Part shown: positions 20,901 through 32,900 of the stretch, one piece after another
How positions within the stretch are numbered: the first letter of the stretch is position 1
Layout: each line of letters starts with the position of its first letter
Assembly: GCA_032718565.1 (NCBI GenBank)
Contig: JAVGVS010000045.1
Location: forward strand, 1,797,168 to 1,861,167
Direction: 5' to 3'
Origin: Distichodus sexfasciatus
Taxonomy: Eukaryota; Chordata; Actinopteri; Characiformes; Distichodontidae
Length of the DNA: 64,000 nt
The notes under the pieces: generated by a model
What the model was told of the DNA's origin: nothing
The model's input: the letters and a program-made list of their open reading frames with translations, nothing else
The model's database searches: none
Position numbers and translations under genes: made by a program

Positions 20901-23900
20901 CAAATATTTACATCCTAAAATAATGCCTCAGACAAACTAGTAATGTTCTAATGTGATGGCTGGCATGCTTTTAGAAAGTGAGCTTGGTTTACTCACAGCA
21001 TGCTGATTAACTCCCCGATGTGAGCTCACAAGTAGCTGGCCTCTCACACGAGCCAAAGAAACAGTCAGGATTTTTTGAAACAGAAACAGAGGTGGACACT
21101 GCCGACAAATTGAGGATTAGGGGAGGAATGTGAAGTCCGAAATGTGTGTCTGGCTCAAGATGTTTTTCAGGGTGAGATGTGAAACGGCTGTGTGTCAGCT
21201 ACTAGGAGCCAACGTGGATCACCACTAACATTCTTTTCCATTGGATGAGGGAAGACTGCAGCTTAGCTAGACTTATACAAACTTGTCAGCATTAGCCCCG
21301 TGTCTGTGTGTTACATCTCTGATGATCTTTCTTATCCCCATCTCACTCTCCGTCTCTTCCATTAGCTTGCAGATTTACTGCAGTTTTCCTGGAAGTGAAC
21401 AGGTGTGTGTTAGGGATCATGTGGCGTTGCCGCTCGAGTCAGTGCTGAAACACTTGCTCTTTAAACTGGGCAATGGCATCTTATAACGACTCTCATTTAT
21501 GCTAGGGACGCCCCAGTCAAACTTGTCCAGTTGCAAGAGCGATAGCTTTGTGTCTGGGCCAATCCCAAGTATTGATCTGATATCAGTGTGTAATTAATAA
21601 TCACTATATTGCTCTATGAGGAGGAGATTGAGGAGCCTCTGTATAATGGATTTGTTTAAACACAGTTGTGTGATTTTTGTGACGCTCCCAAACACTGCAG
21701 CACTAAAACCATCAGGAACAGCGAGATCTCCATCAAGACCTGATGTAGTTAAACACATTAAACAGTAGAATGGTGTGGTTTGATCAACATTTGGGCTTGT
21801 AGTGTGTTGTCTTGCTTGTCCTGCTCACCATCCTATCAGTATGTTGGAATTTGTAGCTTGTTTTAGCACCAATATCACACCAATGTGGAACATTGTCGAC
21901 AACTTTACCGCAGTACTGCTGCCCACGCAGAAGCAAGAGCACAAATCTAGAAACACTTAGTTTAATTGCATAGATTGCTCCGGTAGATTGGCCTACTGTT
22001 GCCCATACCACATCCAGCTGTTTGAGGCAGGATCGGAATGATATCCCATTAACACGTTGCATTGGTGCAGCCCTACTTTATACTAATAACTCTGTCTTTA
22101 TACTAATCTCTCTCTGTATTTCGCTGTGTGTCTGTGTGCAGTTTGCGGGGGGCAGCGGTACAGGCACCAGTCCGGCGCGAGGCATTCCCCCTGTGGTGCG
22201 CTCCTCTCCTCAGCACTCTCTCTCCAACCCTCCTGCTGCAGTGAGTCTCCTGCTCTCTCTCTGTTCTCTCTCTCTCTCTCTCTGTCTCTCCACTTCCTTT
22301 TGGTATTCAGCCTACATTTTTAATGATCTATCCCTTATCTTCCAAGGGCTGCAACAACTAATTGAGTTTAAGTGGTTGTTTGTCATTGTGAACCCAGCAC
22401 AGCACTTGTGACCGCTGCGTTTCACTCATCCGTGACCTCGGTGGTAACTTTACCGGCCTGAGACTTGAACCAGCAACCTTCTGTTCACAAGGCCGGCTCC
22501 CTAACTGTTACACTACCAACTGACTCATGTAATTCAAAATTATTAAAACACCGATAACCGATCAGTTTATCTTCTTTCTGCATCATTACGTCATGACGTA
22601 TTCAGATGTTGTTGGTGACGCTAGATCAGTGTGAGGAAATTAGTGCTAGTGCTGGATGCTTAAATAATCTCATTCATTTTCTAGAATATAAGTGTGACCC
22701 TCGACGGCAAAACCAGTCGCTTGTCGCAAATTTTCAAAATTGAGTTATGTTTTCATGAAAGGGCATCAAGCTTCAAAAGGATACCTGTATCGAATGAATC
22801 GGACGACATATGACTGAGATATCAACATTCAAAGGAGTCGGGTTTCTCCTGTCACGCCAAGTGAGAAACGGAGAAATCTGCCTTTGAAGTTGACTATCAA
22901 TGGAGCACTCACAGACGCTTGGTGCGGTCGCGGCTACGTTTGTATTTACAGTAGCCTACGCTGCATTCACAGCCACACGGATAGCCTACCTGCGTTAGGT
23001 TAACTGAACTCGGGAGACAGATTCTGGAGAAATATCTTCACACTAGTCAACGAGTGGATTTACCGTAAATATTGAAGTAGAGTGGTCAAAACAGAAACTT
23101 TTAACATTCTGCTGGAATTGAATTCCTTGCCTCAAGAAAGTCAGGTTTTTAGGATGGAAAGGGTAAGTTTTTCAGCGAAATTTATTCACAACAGTACAGT
23201 ATAGACCTCCCACTTTCAAAACAGTAAAAACAAAAAATCCAAAATTTTACCCCACGCAACGTAAACGCTCGTTTTTCTCGGAAACCTCCGTTGCGACAAG
23301 TGACTGGTTTTGCCGTGGAGGGTCACAATTTTCAGATAGCAGTGATGTACATACTGCTTAAAGTTTGATACAGAGAAACCACAGGATGTACAGGGAAAAC
23401 AGTGGCTCATTGCAGTTTTACTTTGTCCCTCATGAAGTTTCAATTTTTCAGAAGCTTTTGAATTCATGTCCTTTAAAAATATGTAAACATGAAAATGCAA
23501 TTTAACGCATGTTTTTCTTTAGATTTCTTAAAACCACAAACTAATCGATTAATCAAAAAAATTGACCCAAAAATCAATTAGCAAAAGCGTTAATTACAGC
23601 CCAATATCCTCCTGTGGTTTTTTTGTGTTTGAATGAACTCCCCTTCCATCAAACCTCTCTAGGTCACGTGGTGTGTGTGTAAAACTGGAGGTGTGTGTGT
23701 GTGTGATTGACAGGTGCAGCAGGGAAGCCCCTCCTCCGTGGGTTCGGTGAACACAGACCACTCCCACACCTCGTGTTCCTTCAAGCCCGCCTTCACACAC
23801 ACGCAGCACCGAGCATCACAGGTAACACACACACACACGCCACATCTCTCTGTACACACTAGGGATGTTACGGTTCTGAAATGAACTGAATATCGAGGTC

Positions 23901-26900
23901 TCACGTCCTCGTGGGGGTTTGTTTACAGCAGCAGCAGCATCCAAATATTTTTCGCGAGGATCAGATGTGGATAAAAATAAGGAAGCTTATAATAAGTGCT
24001 GAATTTTACAGGAGAACCTCTTCGGTACCATGCCAGTATGAATATCTGTGTTTTGGGTGATCGAGTCCTGATTCCATATCAGGGTTTCATTAAACGGCTG
24101 TATGTCTCAGTATGTGGAAGAGACTGGCGTCACTCTTTTGTGTGTACAGCATCAGAATCAGATTTATTTGCCATGTAGATCAGAAAAACCTGCAAGGAAT
24201 TAGGGCTCAATGATTTTAGATCAGTCCGGGAAAAAGTTTTTTGGCCTTTCGTGCAAATGACACCAGCATTGTCAATGCCCTGAAACGAACTTGGAGGAAA
24301 ACGGGTTACGGAGTGGAAAAATCTCAAAATGCCGCCCTCGCGTTGTCGCAAAACGCCACTTTTTTGGAAAGTGATGTCACAGTCCCACGTGACCAGGAGG
24401 AGAGGAAGAAGGAAGAAACGTGCACTCAACAACCAGTAATAACAACAACAATTGTAACATTGTAAAACAAAGTGTCATATATTATTTATAAACCTGTCAA
24501 TGTTATGGCTGATCCACGTCCCCTCATTTTTCTTATTCAGCATGCCCTCCACCTCCCAGCAAATAAACTCTAGGTTTGTTCTCCAGACGGTGGATGTGGA
24601 AAACCGTTGCACCTCTAATACGCACCCCTCTCATTATGATGCAGGTGTTGGTCAGCTCTTGATCCTAAATATTTGATATGGTTGTGGTGCAGTGGTGTGA
24701 GTGACTGCAGCCCTGTGTTGGTGAAGATTATGTTAGGGTTTTTAAACGGAAGTTGCTTTGGATCAAACCGTCTTGATAAATCCTGTAAATGTCTCTTTCT
24801 TCCCAGTCGGAGTTGACCCTGGAGAAATTGGCAGCGTTAGAAAGCAGTAAGAATTCGGACCTGGAGAAGAAAGAGGGTCGTATTGACGATCTGCTCAGGG
24901 TAAGAGCACCGACACTTGAAGAAGAACTTTCTAGCATTGATTCTTCATCGTGTGACAATTGTGGAGCGCACAGAGCTGTCGGTGTGGATGGTTGTCGGGT
25001 CAAGTGAAGTCTGTTTGGGTCTATTCAAAGCTATGTAACTGTAGCTTTGGAAATGTGCAATAAATCTTTAATGGTCAGAGAGAATTCCGTGATGTTGTAC
25101 ATAATGAATCACGTATATAACAAATAATATCACATCGCTCTCAAGAAGGCACGTCTGTGAAGCACACTGCGAGTGTTGTTGGAAATGAGCAACTTTTGAT
25201 CAGTTAGAAATGCAAGATAAATACATTAGAAACAGTTTATCAGAGATTACATCACAGCTCTTTAGTTCACATTTTTTATTCGATTTGTGTGTTCTGCAGG
25301 TGAACTGTGACCTGCGCAGGCAGCTGGACGAGCAGCAGCGGATGCTGGAGCGCTGTAAGGAACGCCTCAACAAATGCGTGACCATGAGCAAGAAGTTGCT
25401 GATTGAGAAGGTGTGTTTGAGTAAGAGCAGAAGACGGTGCCCATGTGCATTGCCGAAATGCGTAGGTAGTAGTAGTAGTGGTTGGGTTGATGGTGTCTAG
25501 TGTCCAGTCCTCGCGGCCCACCGCTCTGCACGTATTCGGTACTTCCTACACTGTCGCACGCTGGTACTACGTTGCTAATTAGCTAATCAGTAGCATCAGC
25601 TGTGCTGTGGGTTGGGAACGTCGAATCCGTGCAGAGCAGTGGTCCGTGAGGACTGGGATTGAGAAGCGCTGGTCTAGTGGTTAGGATGCTTGCCTCTGCT
25701 TCACAAGGTCACGGATTCGGACCCTGCCTCCAGCACTACCACCACTGGGACACTAAACAGACCCTTGAACCCAAGTTGTCCCAGCAGTTAGGAATCTGGA
25801 ATTGATTGCAGTGAGTTGAGCTGTAATTGGCTACTTCCCCCGGTGTTGTAGTCTCAGCAGGAGAAGATGGCGTGTAGAGATAAGAGCATGCAGGATCGCC
25901 TTCGCCTGGGTCACTTCACCACCGTACGACACGGAGCCTCCTTTACTGAGCAGTGGACCGACGGCTACGCTTTCCAGAACCTCGTCAAGTAAGTTACAAC
26001 CACACACACGGCTCTTTTAGCCTAGAAAAGATGTAAGATGAACATCTTGGCCTTCAGATGTCTGGCATACATGAATAACATTTTTGCTCATACATGTAGA
26101 GTCCTCATATGAAGAATATTTTTAATGCATTGTTTCAGAATAAAATAAATCACAATACATGAAGTTTATAGATTTGTTCCAACATTTTATAGGTTCCTGC
26201 TTAACATCTGAAGCCAGAAACACTTATCAAGCGTATGTTTCCTGCGCAAATTGTCGACCCATATTATATAGTCAACATTTGGTCCAAAAATATTGTGATA
26301 TGAATTTTGAATGTAGACTCCAGCCCTAACTGGGAGACGTGTGTGTGTGTAGGCAGCAGGAGAGGGTCAACTCGCAGAGAGAAGACATTGAGAGACAGAG
26401 GAAGCTCTTGGCCAAGAAGAAGCCGCCCAGCGCAGCTCAGACGCCTCCCCCCAGCCTGGAGCCCAACAAGCGCAAGAACAAGAGCAACGGAGCCGAGAAC
26501 GAGATGTAAGAAGACGGAGGGGGTTTATATGAGCCACTCATTAGCCCTCACTTGTCCAGCGTTCGGGAGAAATTTGTACTCTCTTACGCAGTTTTAACAA
26601 CCATTCTGAAGTTCATCAGTGAATCGGCGCTACACTGTCTTCAAAATGATGTTGAGGTGTTTTCTGTCAGCTTCACATTCCACTTTGTGTGTGTGATGGG
26701 CCCTGCAGTCTCACACCCTGTAGTGGTAATTTGAAGTGTGTGTAGCTGTGCTAATGAAGAACAACTGTCAGTTTACGTAGTCAGCTGACGATTGCTTTTT
26801 TAAAGTCGTCATCATCAGGGTGATGCGTCTATTTGCCCAATATTTTCGCTGGAAAGGTAGCGCTTGTGCCAGACATGTCCAAACTCCGAGGTGGAATTTT

Positions 26901-29900
26901 ATACGGCACGTGCCTACTGTCTTAAAATGTGTGGCGTTATGTTGTGGCAAAATTCTGAGCACGCAGTGGAACGTTTGTGAGCAAAATCTCTTGCTTTTAT
27001 GCGCTCAGCTCTGCCTGCACCTGCAAAAATTTTGTAACAAACTAAATTGCGTACCTCACTTAGCGAATGTGAGTTCGCACGTGGGCTGTGTCCCAAACTG
27101 CATACTACGGCACTTAATAGTATGGTAGCTAAGGTGCTCTTATCATACTTTTCTGTGTGGTAGTATGCATCTTAGGAAATAGCCGGGGTTGTAGCTTAAC
27201 CCTAACCCTAGTAGCTTAACGGCTCCCTACACACTAGGTAGTGCACACGGAAGACTTTCCGTGTGCACTACGTAGTGTGTCGGGAGCCGTTACGCTACAA
27301 CAAGGTGCTCTTATCATACTTTTCTATGTGGTAGTATGCATCTTAGGAAATAGCCAGGGTTGTAGCTTAATGGCTCTCTACACACTAGGTAGTGCACACG
27401 GAGAGTCGTACGCGCCCTTTTGGACTTGGTACACTACAAAGGGCGGGAAGTAACTTCTGCTCTCGAAATGCTCTGCCCTCGCTCCACTCTGCTTTCACGC
27501 TCGCTTGACTTGGCGCTGTGTTAGTTATGGTGGTATTTTGATGGCAGAATTCTGAGCGTGCAGTGGAACTGTGGCAGAATATCTTGTCTTTGCGTGCGCT
27601 CACGCTTGACTCTGCCTTCCTCATTCATGGACGGACATACACGTGAAAAATAGCGGATAACGGCATCGGCCAATAATTCCCGCATCACACATCTCTAGTT
27701 GGAAGATAATGCTGAATGACAACCATTAATCTTGAAAATGTATTTCTGCTTTTTCTGTTTTTATAGGTTATCACTGGCAGAGTATCACGAGCAAGAAGAG
27801 ATTTTCAAGTTGAGGCTCGGCCATCTAAAAAAGGTGCGCCGCATTTTTCTCTCTTTTTGCTTCAACTCAGCATGTTCAAGCGCGTGAAGTTAAAGGTCTG
27901 TGTTTGACTGTGTGGATGTAGAATCCCTTCAGCTAAAGTTGGTTCGTTGTGCAGGAGGAAGCTGAGATTCAGGTGGAGCTGGAACGGTTGGAGCGAGTGC
28001 GGAACCTTCACATCCGAGAACTGAAGAGAATACACAACGAGGATAACTCTCAGTACGTCCTGCTGCCTTATTTGTGCTGATGCACTGCTGCGATCTGCTG
28101 TGGCTTTTAACCTAAGCTTTGCACCAACACGTTGAGTACTTTTACACACTCGATGTACACGAGGCACAAAGGAAGGGACAGCAGACGACGAAAAGCAAGG
28201 TCTGGGCAGTCCTTAAGCACTGGTCCCCGGGGGCTGCCAAAAAACTGTCCACTGCTCCTTCACGGATGGGTCAAATGCAGTGCTCGCACGTGGTTGTGGT
28301 GCAATAGCGTGCTGTGCTGTGTTCACAATAACAAATAATCAAACAATGTTCACTTTCAGTACTTAATTTTTACCAGTGATTATACTATTGCCCACCACAT
28401 CTCGAAGCTATAGCTGCAATATTATGTGAAATGACAATTGTCACAAACAATACATGCATGACAACTAAAAGTGGACAATAGAATGTCAGTTTATAACCAA
28501 ATTCAACCACAGTTACCTGTTTGTGCTGTTACAAGTTACAAAGAACGTTCAAAACGCCTGTCTTTCGCGTAACCACAGGCCTGAAGCTGCGGGCTCCACT
28601 GGTCATCGATTTCCCGGACCATTCTTAACCATTTATTTGGGTTTTGCACAGTATCGTAGCTCCCTGTTTAGGGTGGGCAATTTAATAATCATTTTTATAT
28701 CTGAATGAAACTGGATTCATTCATTCGTTCATTAATTCTGGATACAGCGCTTTGTTGTAAACGTAATTCTGAATGCAGTCACAATTTTGAAAGGCTATTT
28801 TCGAAAAAATGGTCAATGGCCAAATGGTTTGACTTGCAAATGGTTAATTCTGTAGCAAAGTCTCTGAAGAATTCTGCAGCTTTTGTGTAGGCGTCGTCAT
28901 GTAATACTTTGATGGCATTGTCTGTTTATACGGAATAAGTTAGTCGTAGAATGTATGCATACGATTGAGCACCAAACCCGTTTCTTTGCGGCTTTTTGGG
29001 TGGGGGTTTTAAATCGTTTCTCCTCTTTCTGTATCAGGTTTAAAGATCATCCCACGCTGAACGACCGTTACCTGCTCCTGCACCTGCTGGGTCGAGGAGG
29101 CTTCAGTGAAGTCTATAAGGTAGAACTAGTCCTAGAACTACATCTCTTTGTTTACTGGGAGAACTGGGTTTGACCTAAATGGGGAAACGAATGAAAGCCA
29201 TGTCTCTTCTTGAACTAGTCGACGTCTGTACAATCTGTAATTACTGTTCTATATCTGTTGATGGGGCGCCGCTTCTAACCAGATTTCTACACTGCACAAC
29301 ATAAAGCAGGCGCCTCCAGGGTTCGGTGCGGTGCCGAAAAAAAAAAAATCTCTTCACCCAGCTTCAGTGGTGTCCGTAAAGTGTATCCAGCGGAGTGTAT
29401 TTGATATCTGTGATGTTTTGACCAATTCAGTAAATTTGATGGCTCAAGACATCACACAAATGTAATGTGGTTCTTTTCTTGGCTCCGTTTGGGAGGTTAA
29501 AGCAGCCGTCTGCTCAGATTCCTCATGTTGGTCAATTTGCAAATGAGCTTTTTGCACGAAGGCCCTTCACTGTTCTAATGACGTAACTGATCGCTGTCTT
29601 ATATAATGAACTATTAGCTTTCTCGGTCTCACTCTTTTCTCTCTCATCTCCAGGCGTTCGACTTGACGGAGCAGAGATACGTGGCTGTAAAAATCCATCA
29701 GCTCAATAAGAACTGGCGAGACGAGAAGAAGGAGAACTACCACAAGTAGGCAAACTTTTCTCAGTTTCGCTGCAGACATAACCCTGCTTTTAAATCTAAA
29801 GCAAAGAAGCATCACAGCCTCTAAACACTGCATTTTATGAATAGGCGGAATATTTCTGACCAATGACTAGTTGGTCGGTCACGCAGGTGTGTAGCTAAGC

Positions 29901-32900
29901 TTCTTAACCATTTTCATATTTGGTTTGTTCTCGGTAGACACGCCTGTCGAGAATACCGCATCCATAAGGAGCTGGACCATCCCAGGATAGTCAAACTCTA
30001 CGACTACTTCTCCCTGGACACTGACTCGTGAGTGTTTTGAAGGTTTGCTTTGGCTGAGTCCCGAGAAAATACATTATTGCTCTTGTACTTGGTAAAAACT
30101 GGAGCCACGTTGAGAATATTTGTGCCTTAATTCTGATGTGGCAGTTGAACTTTATCTGGCGTCTGCGTGCACTCATCTCTGCATACTCGTGTTAAGATCT
30201 CTGGAATGCCAAAGGTGCCATCTTACTAGAGCACCGTCTAAAGCGCCGCCTTCAACAGACATTTAAAGCGGAAAAAGTGACTTCTGACCACAAGCTGCCG
30301 CAATAAGCCGTGTTTCAAACGAAATGACGTGGAAATGAAATGACATCCGGGATGTGAGATTTGTCATATTTCACGGTCCTATCGCTACCAAACAATGATT
30401 GCATCTTTTGTGGAATTGTGATTGTGTGTGTGTGTGTAGGTTCTGCACAGTGCTGGAGTACTGTGAGGGCAACGACCTGGACTTCTACCTGAAACAGCAC
30501 AAGCTGATGTCTGAGAAAGAGGCACGCTCCATCATCATGCAGGTGGTCAACGCTCTCAAGTACCTGAACGAGATCCGGCCGCCCATTATCCACTACGACC
30601 TCAAGCCAGGTACGGCACACGTTATTCATAATGTGCTTTGTATCGGAGTGTGTGTGTGTGTGTGTGAGAGTTCAGAGCATAAGAAAATGTTTAAAATGTC
30701 ATAAACAACGAATGAAATCTAAGCCAGCAATTTGGATTATTTATTGTTATTAATGTAACGTGGAGAATATTTTAGTTACATAAACAGTGGTCCTCATTCA
30801 CCAGTGGTTTATTACATTTGTTCTTAAAGTTAAAAAGTTTAGGGTTAGTATAATATTATATAGCTGTACAACTGGTGGTGGTCTAGTGGTCAGGATGCTC
30901 TCCTCGGGACCAAGAGGTTGTGAGTTCAAATCCTGCCTCCAGCACTACCACCACTGGGTTCCTGTGCAAGACCCTTAACTCTAAACTGCAGAGAGATGGA
31001 CCCTGTCCAGAAGTCACTCTGGATAAGAGCATCTGATAAATGCTGTAAATGTAAGAAAACCAGCGTAATATAGTTTTGCATAATCATGTAATAAAATAAA
31101 GTTCATTGTTTACAGACTCTGTTCCGAACCAAGATCAAACCTTAAATTAGTAAAAACTTGGTGAATAAGGCCCATTATGAGTTAGCAGACTGAAATTGTT
31201 TGGATTGTCATCACTGTGCCTAACTGTAACCTTTTGACCCGTAACCCTTGCGGTTGTCTAGGTAACATCTTGCTGGTAAACGGCACGGCCTGCGGCGAGA
31301 TCAAGATCACAGACTTCGGCTTGTCCAAAATCATGGACGACGATAATTACGGCGTTGACGGCATGGACCTCACCTCACAAGGAGCTGGAACGTACTGGTG
31401 TGTGTCTGTGTGTGTGTGTGTCTGTGTACAGTACATGCTGCAGTTGCTCGCTGTAATTAACTTCCTGTGCTGAAGGCGAGTTGAACCGTCCGCTGCAGGA
31501 TGTAAATGCGTCTTTTGCCGTGTTTTTACACACACTACTCATGTCTCCTTCTGCAGGTACCTGCCCCCAGAATGCTTTGTGGTCGGGAAGGAGCCACCCA
31601 AGATCTCCAACAAGGTGGACGTGTGGTCAGTTGGGGTCATCTTCTACCAGTGCCTCTATGGGAAAAAGGTAACTCCCTGAAGTTCCAACACGCTTTCTTC
31701 CAGCATCTGTCTCCTACTCTCCTTCTGCTGTGACTTAATTTAACATGGATATTAGTAACTGTACGGTCAGCCACATGGGTTATTTTGTCAGTGTTTGAAA
31801 AGATGAATATTAGAGCTGGGCAATAATTCCGAACCTCTAATTGACATCTTGCTCCTGTTGATTATTTAGAATATTTTTGAAAATTCAGGTCCTACTTTCC
31901 CTAGTGTGAGTTGATGTAGTGTCCCCTTAAAAAATACTTGTGTGTTTCCTTCAGTTATTTCAACATCACAAAAATATGCACTCTTTCGTTAGAAAAAAAA
32001 AATATCAGCCCATAAACTAAATAATTCTTGATGAATCAAAGTAAGATATTGAATTAATCATGATGTTGATTTGCGGTGATATCACCCAGCCCTAATGAAT
32101 AAAGGATGGTCAGTCATTACAAGCTGAGACCACTAATGGCACTACAAGTTTGGCTTGCTGCACTTTTTGTGTTAAGAACAGGAGAATTCTCAGAATTAAA
32201 TATCAAGTTTATAAACATTAAAATGCCAAGTGGAGATCTGGCTACCAACAGGAGACAAACTTGCTCCAACACCCAGAAGACTGAACTCTTACAATTTTGT
32301 TGGATAGCTATCATAATATTCATTCATTCATTCATTCATTATCCAAACCGCTTAACCCCAACTGGGGTCGCGGGGGGACCGCAGCCTATCTCTGGAACCA
32401 CGGGGACCAACACTGGGCAGGTGCCAACACACTGCAGGCCAGACACACTCACACAGTCACACTCACATTCACCATTGTAAGACATCTGTAATTCAAACAA
32501 TCGTAATCGAGACCATCTCTATGATAAAAGGCATTTAAATTAAGTTTTGTATTGGAGTGTTTGCGTTTCTAAATTTAGGTGTATTCTGGTTATTTTAGTA
32601 ATAATCCGTATCAGCCCTGAAAAAGCCATATCGGTCGACCTCTACTCTCTAGGTTTCCCAGACTGAACTTCTGTCATCACGCTGCCATGTCAACAGCTCT
32701 CACCTTGTTGAGAGCCTCTGCTGGCTCCCCACTACTTTGCATCTCCCACTGTGGGCTGCATGAAAATCAATTCAGTATAAAAAGGCTGTGTTTTGTTTTG
32801 ATTTGACACTGTTTAAATTGTGCAGGCAGTTTGCCCTTTTCCTGTAGTTTTGAAATGACATGTTTCTGTGCACTAATACATCTGACTTGTTGAGAATTTA

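Noticed and set aside
27196..27215. Telomere-like CCCTAACCCTA
   Set aside because: Only two to three repeats inside a repeated transposon-like sequence. Too short to be an interstitial telomere block.
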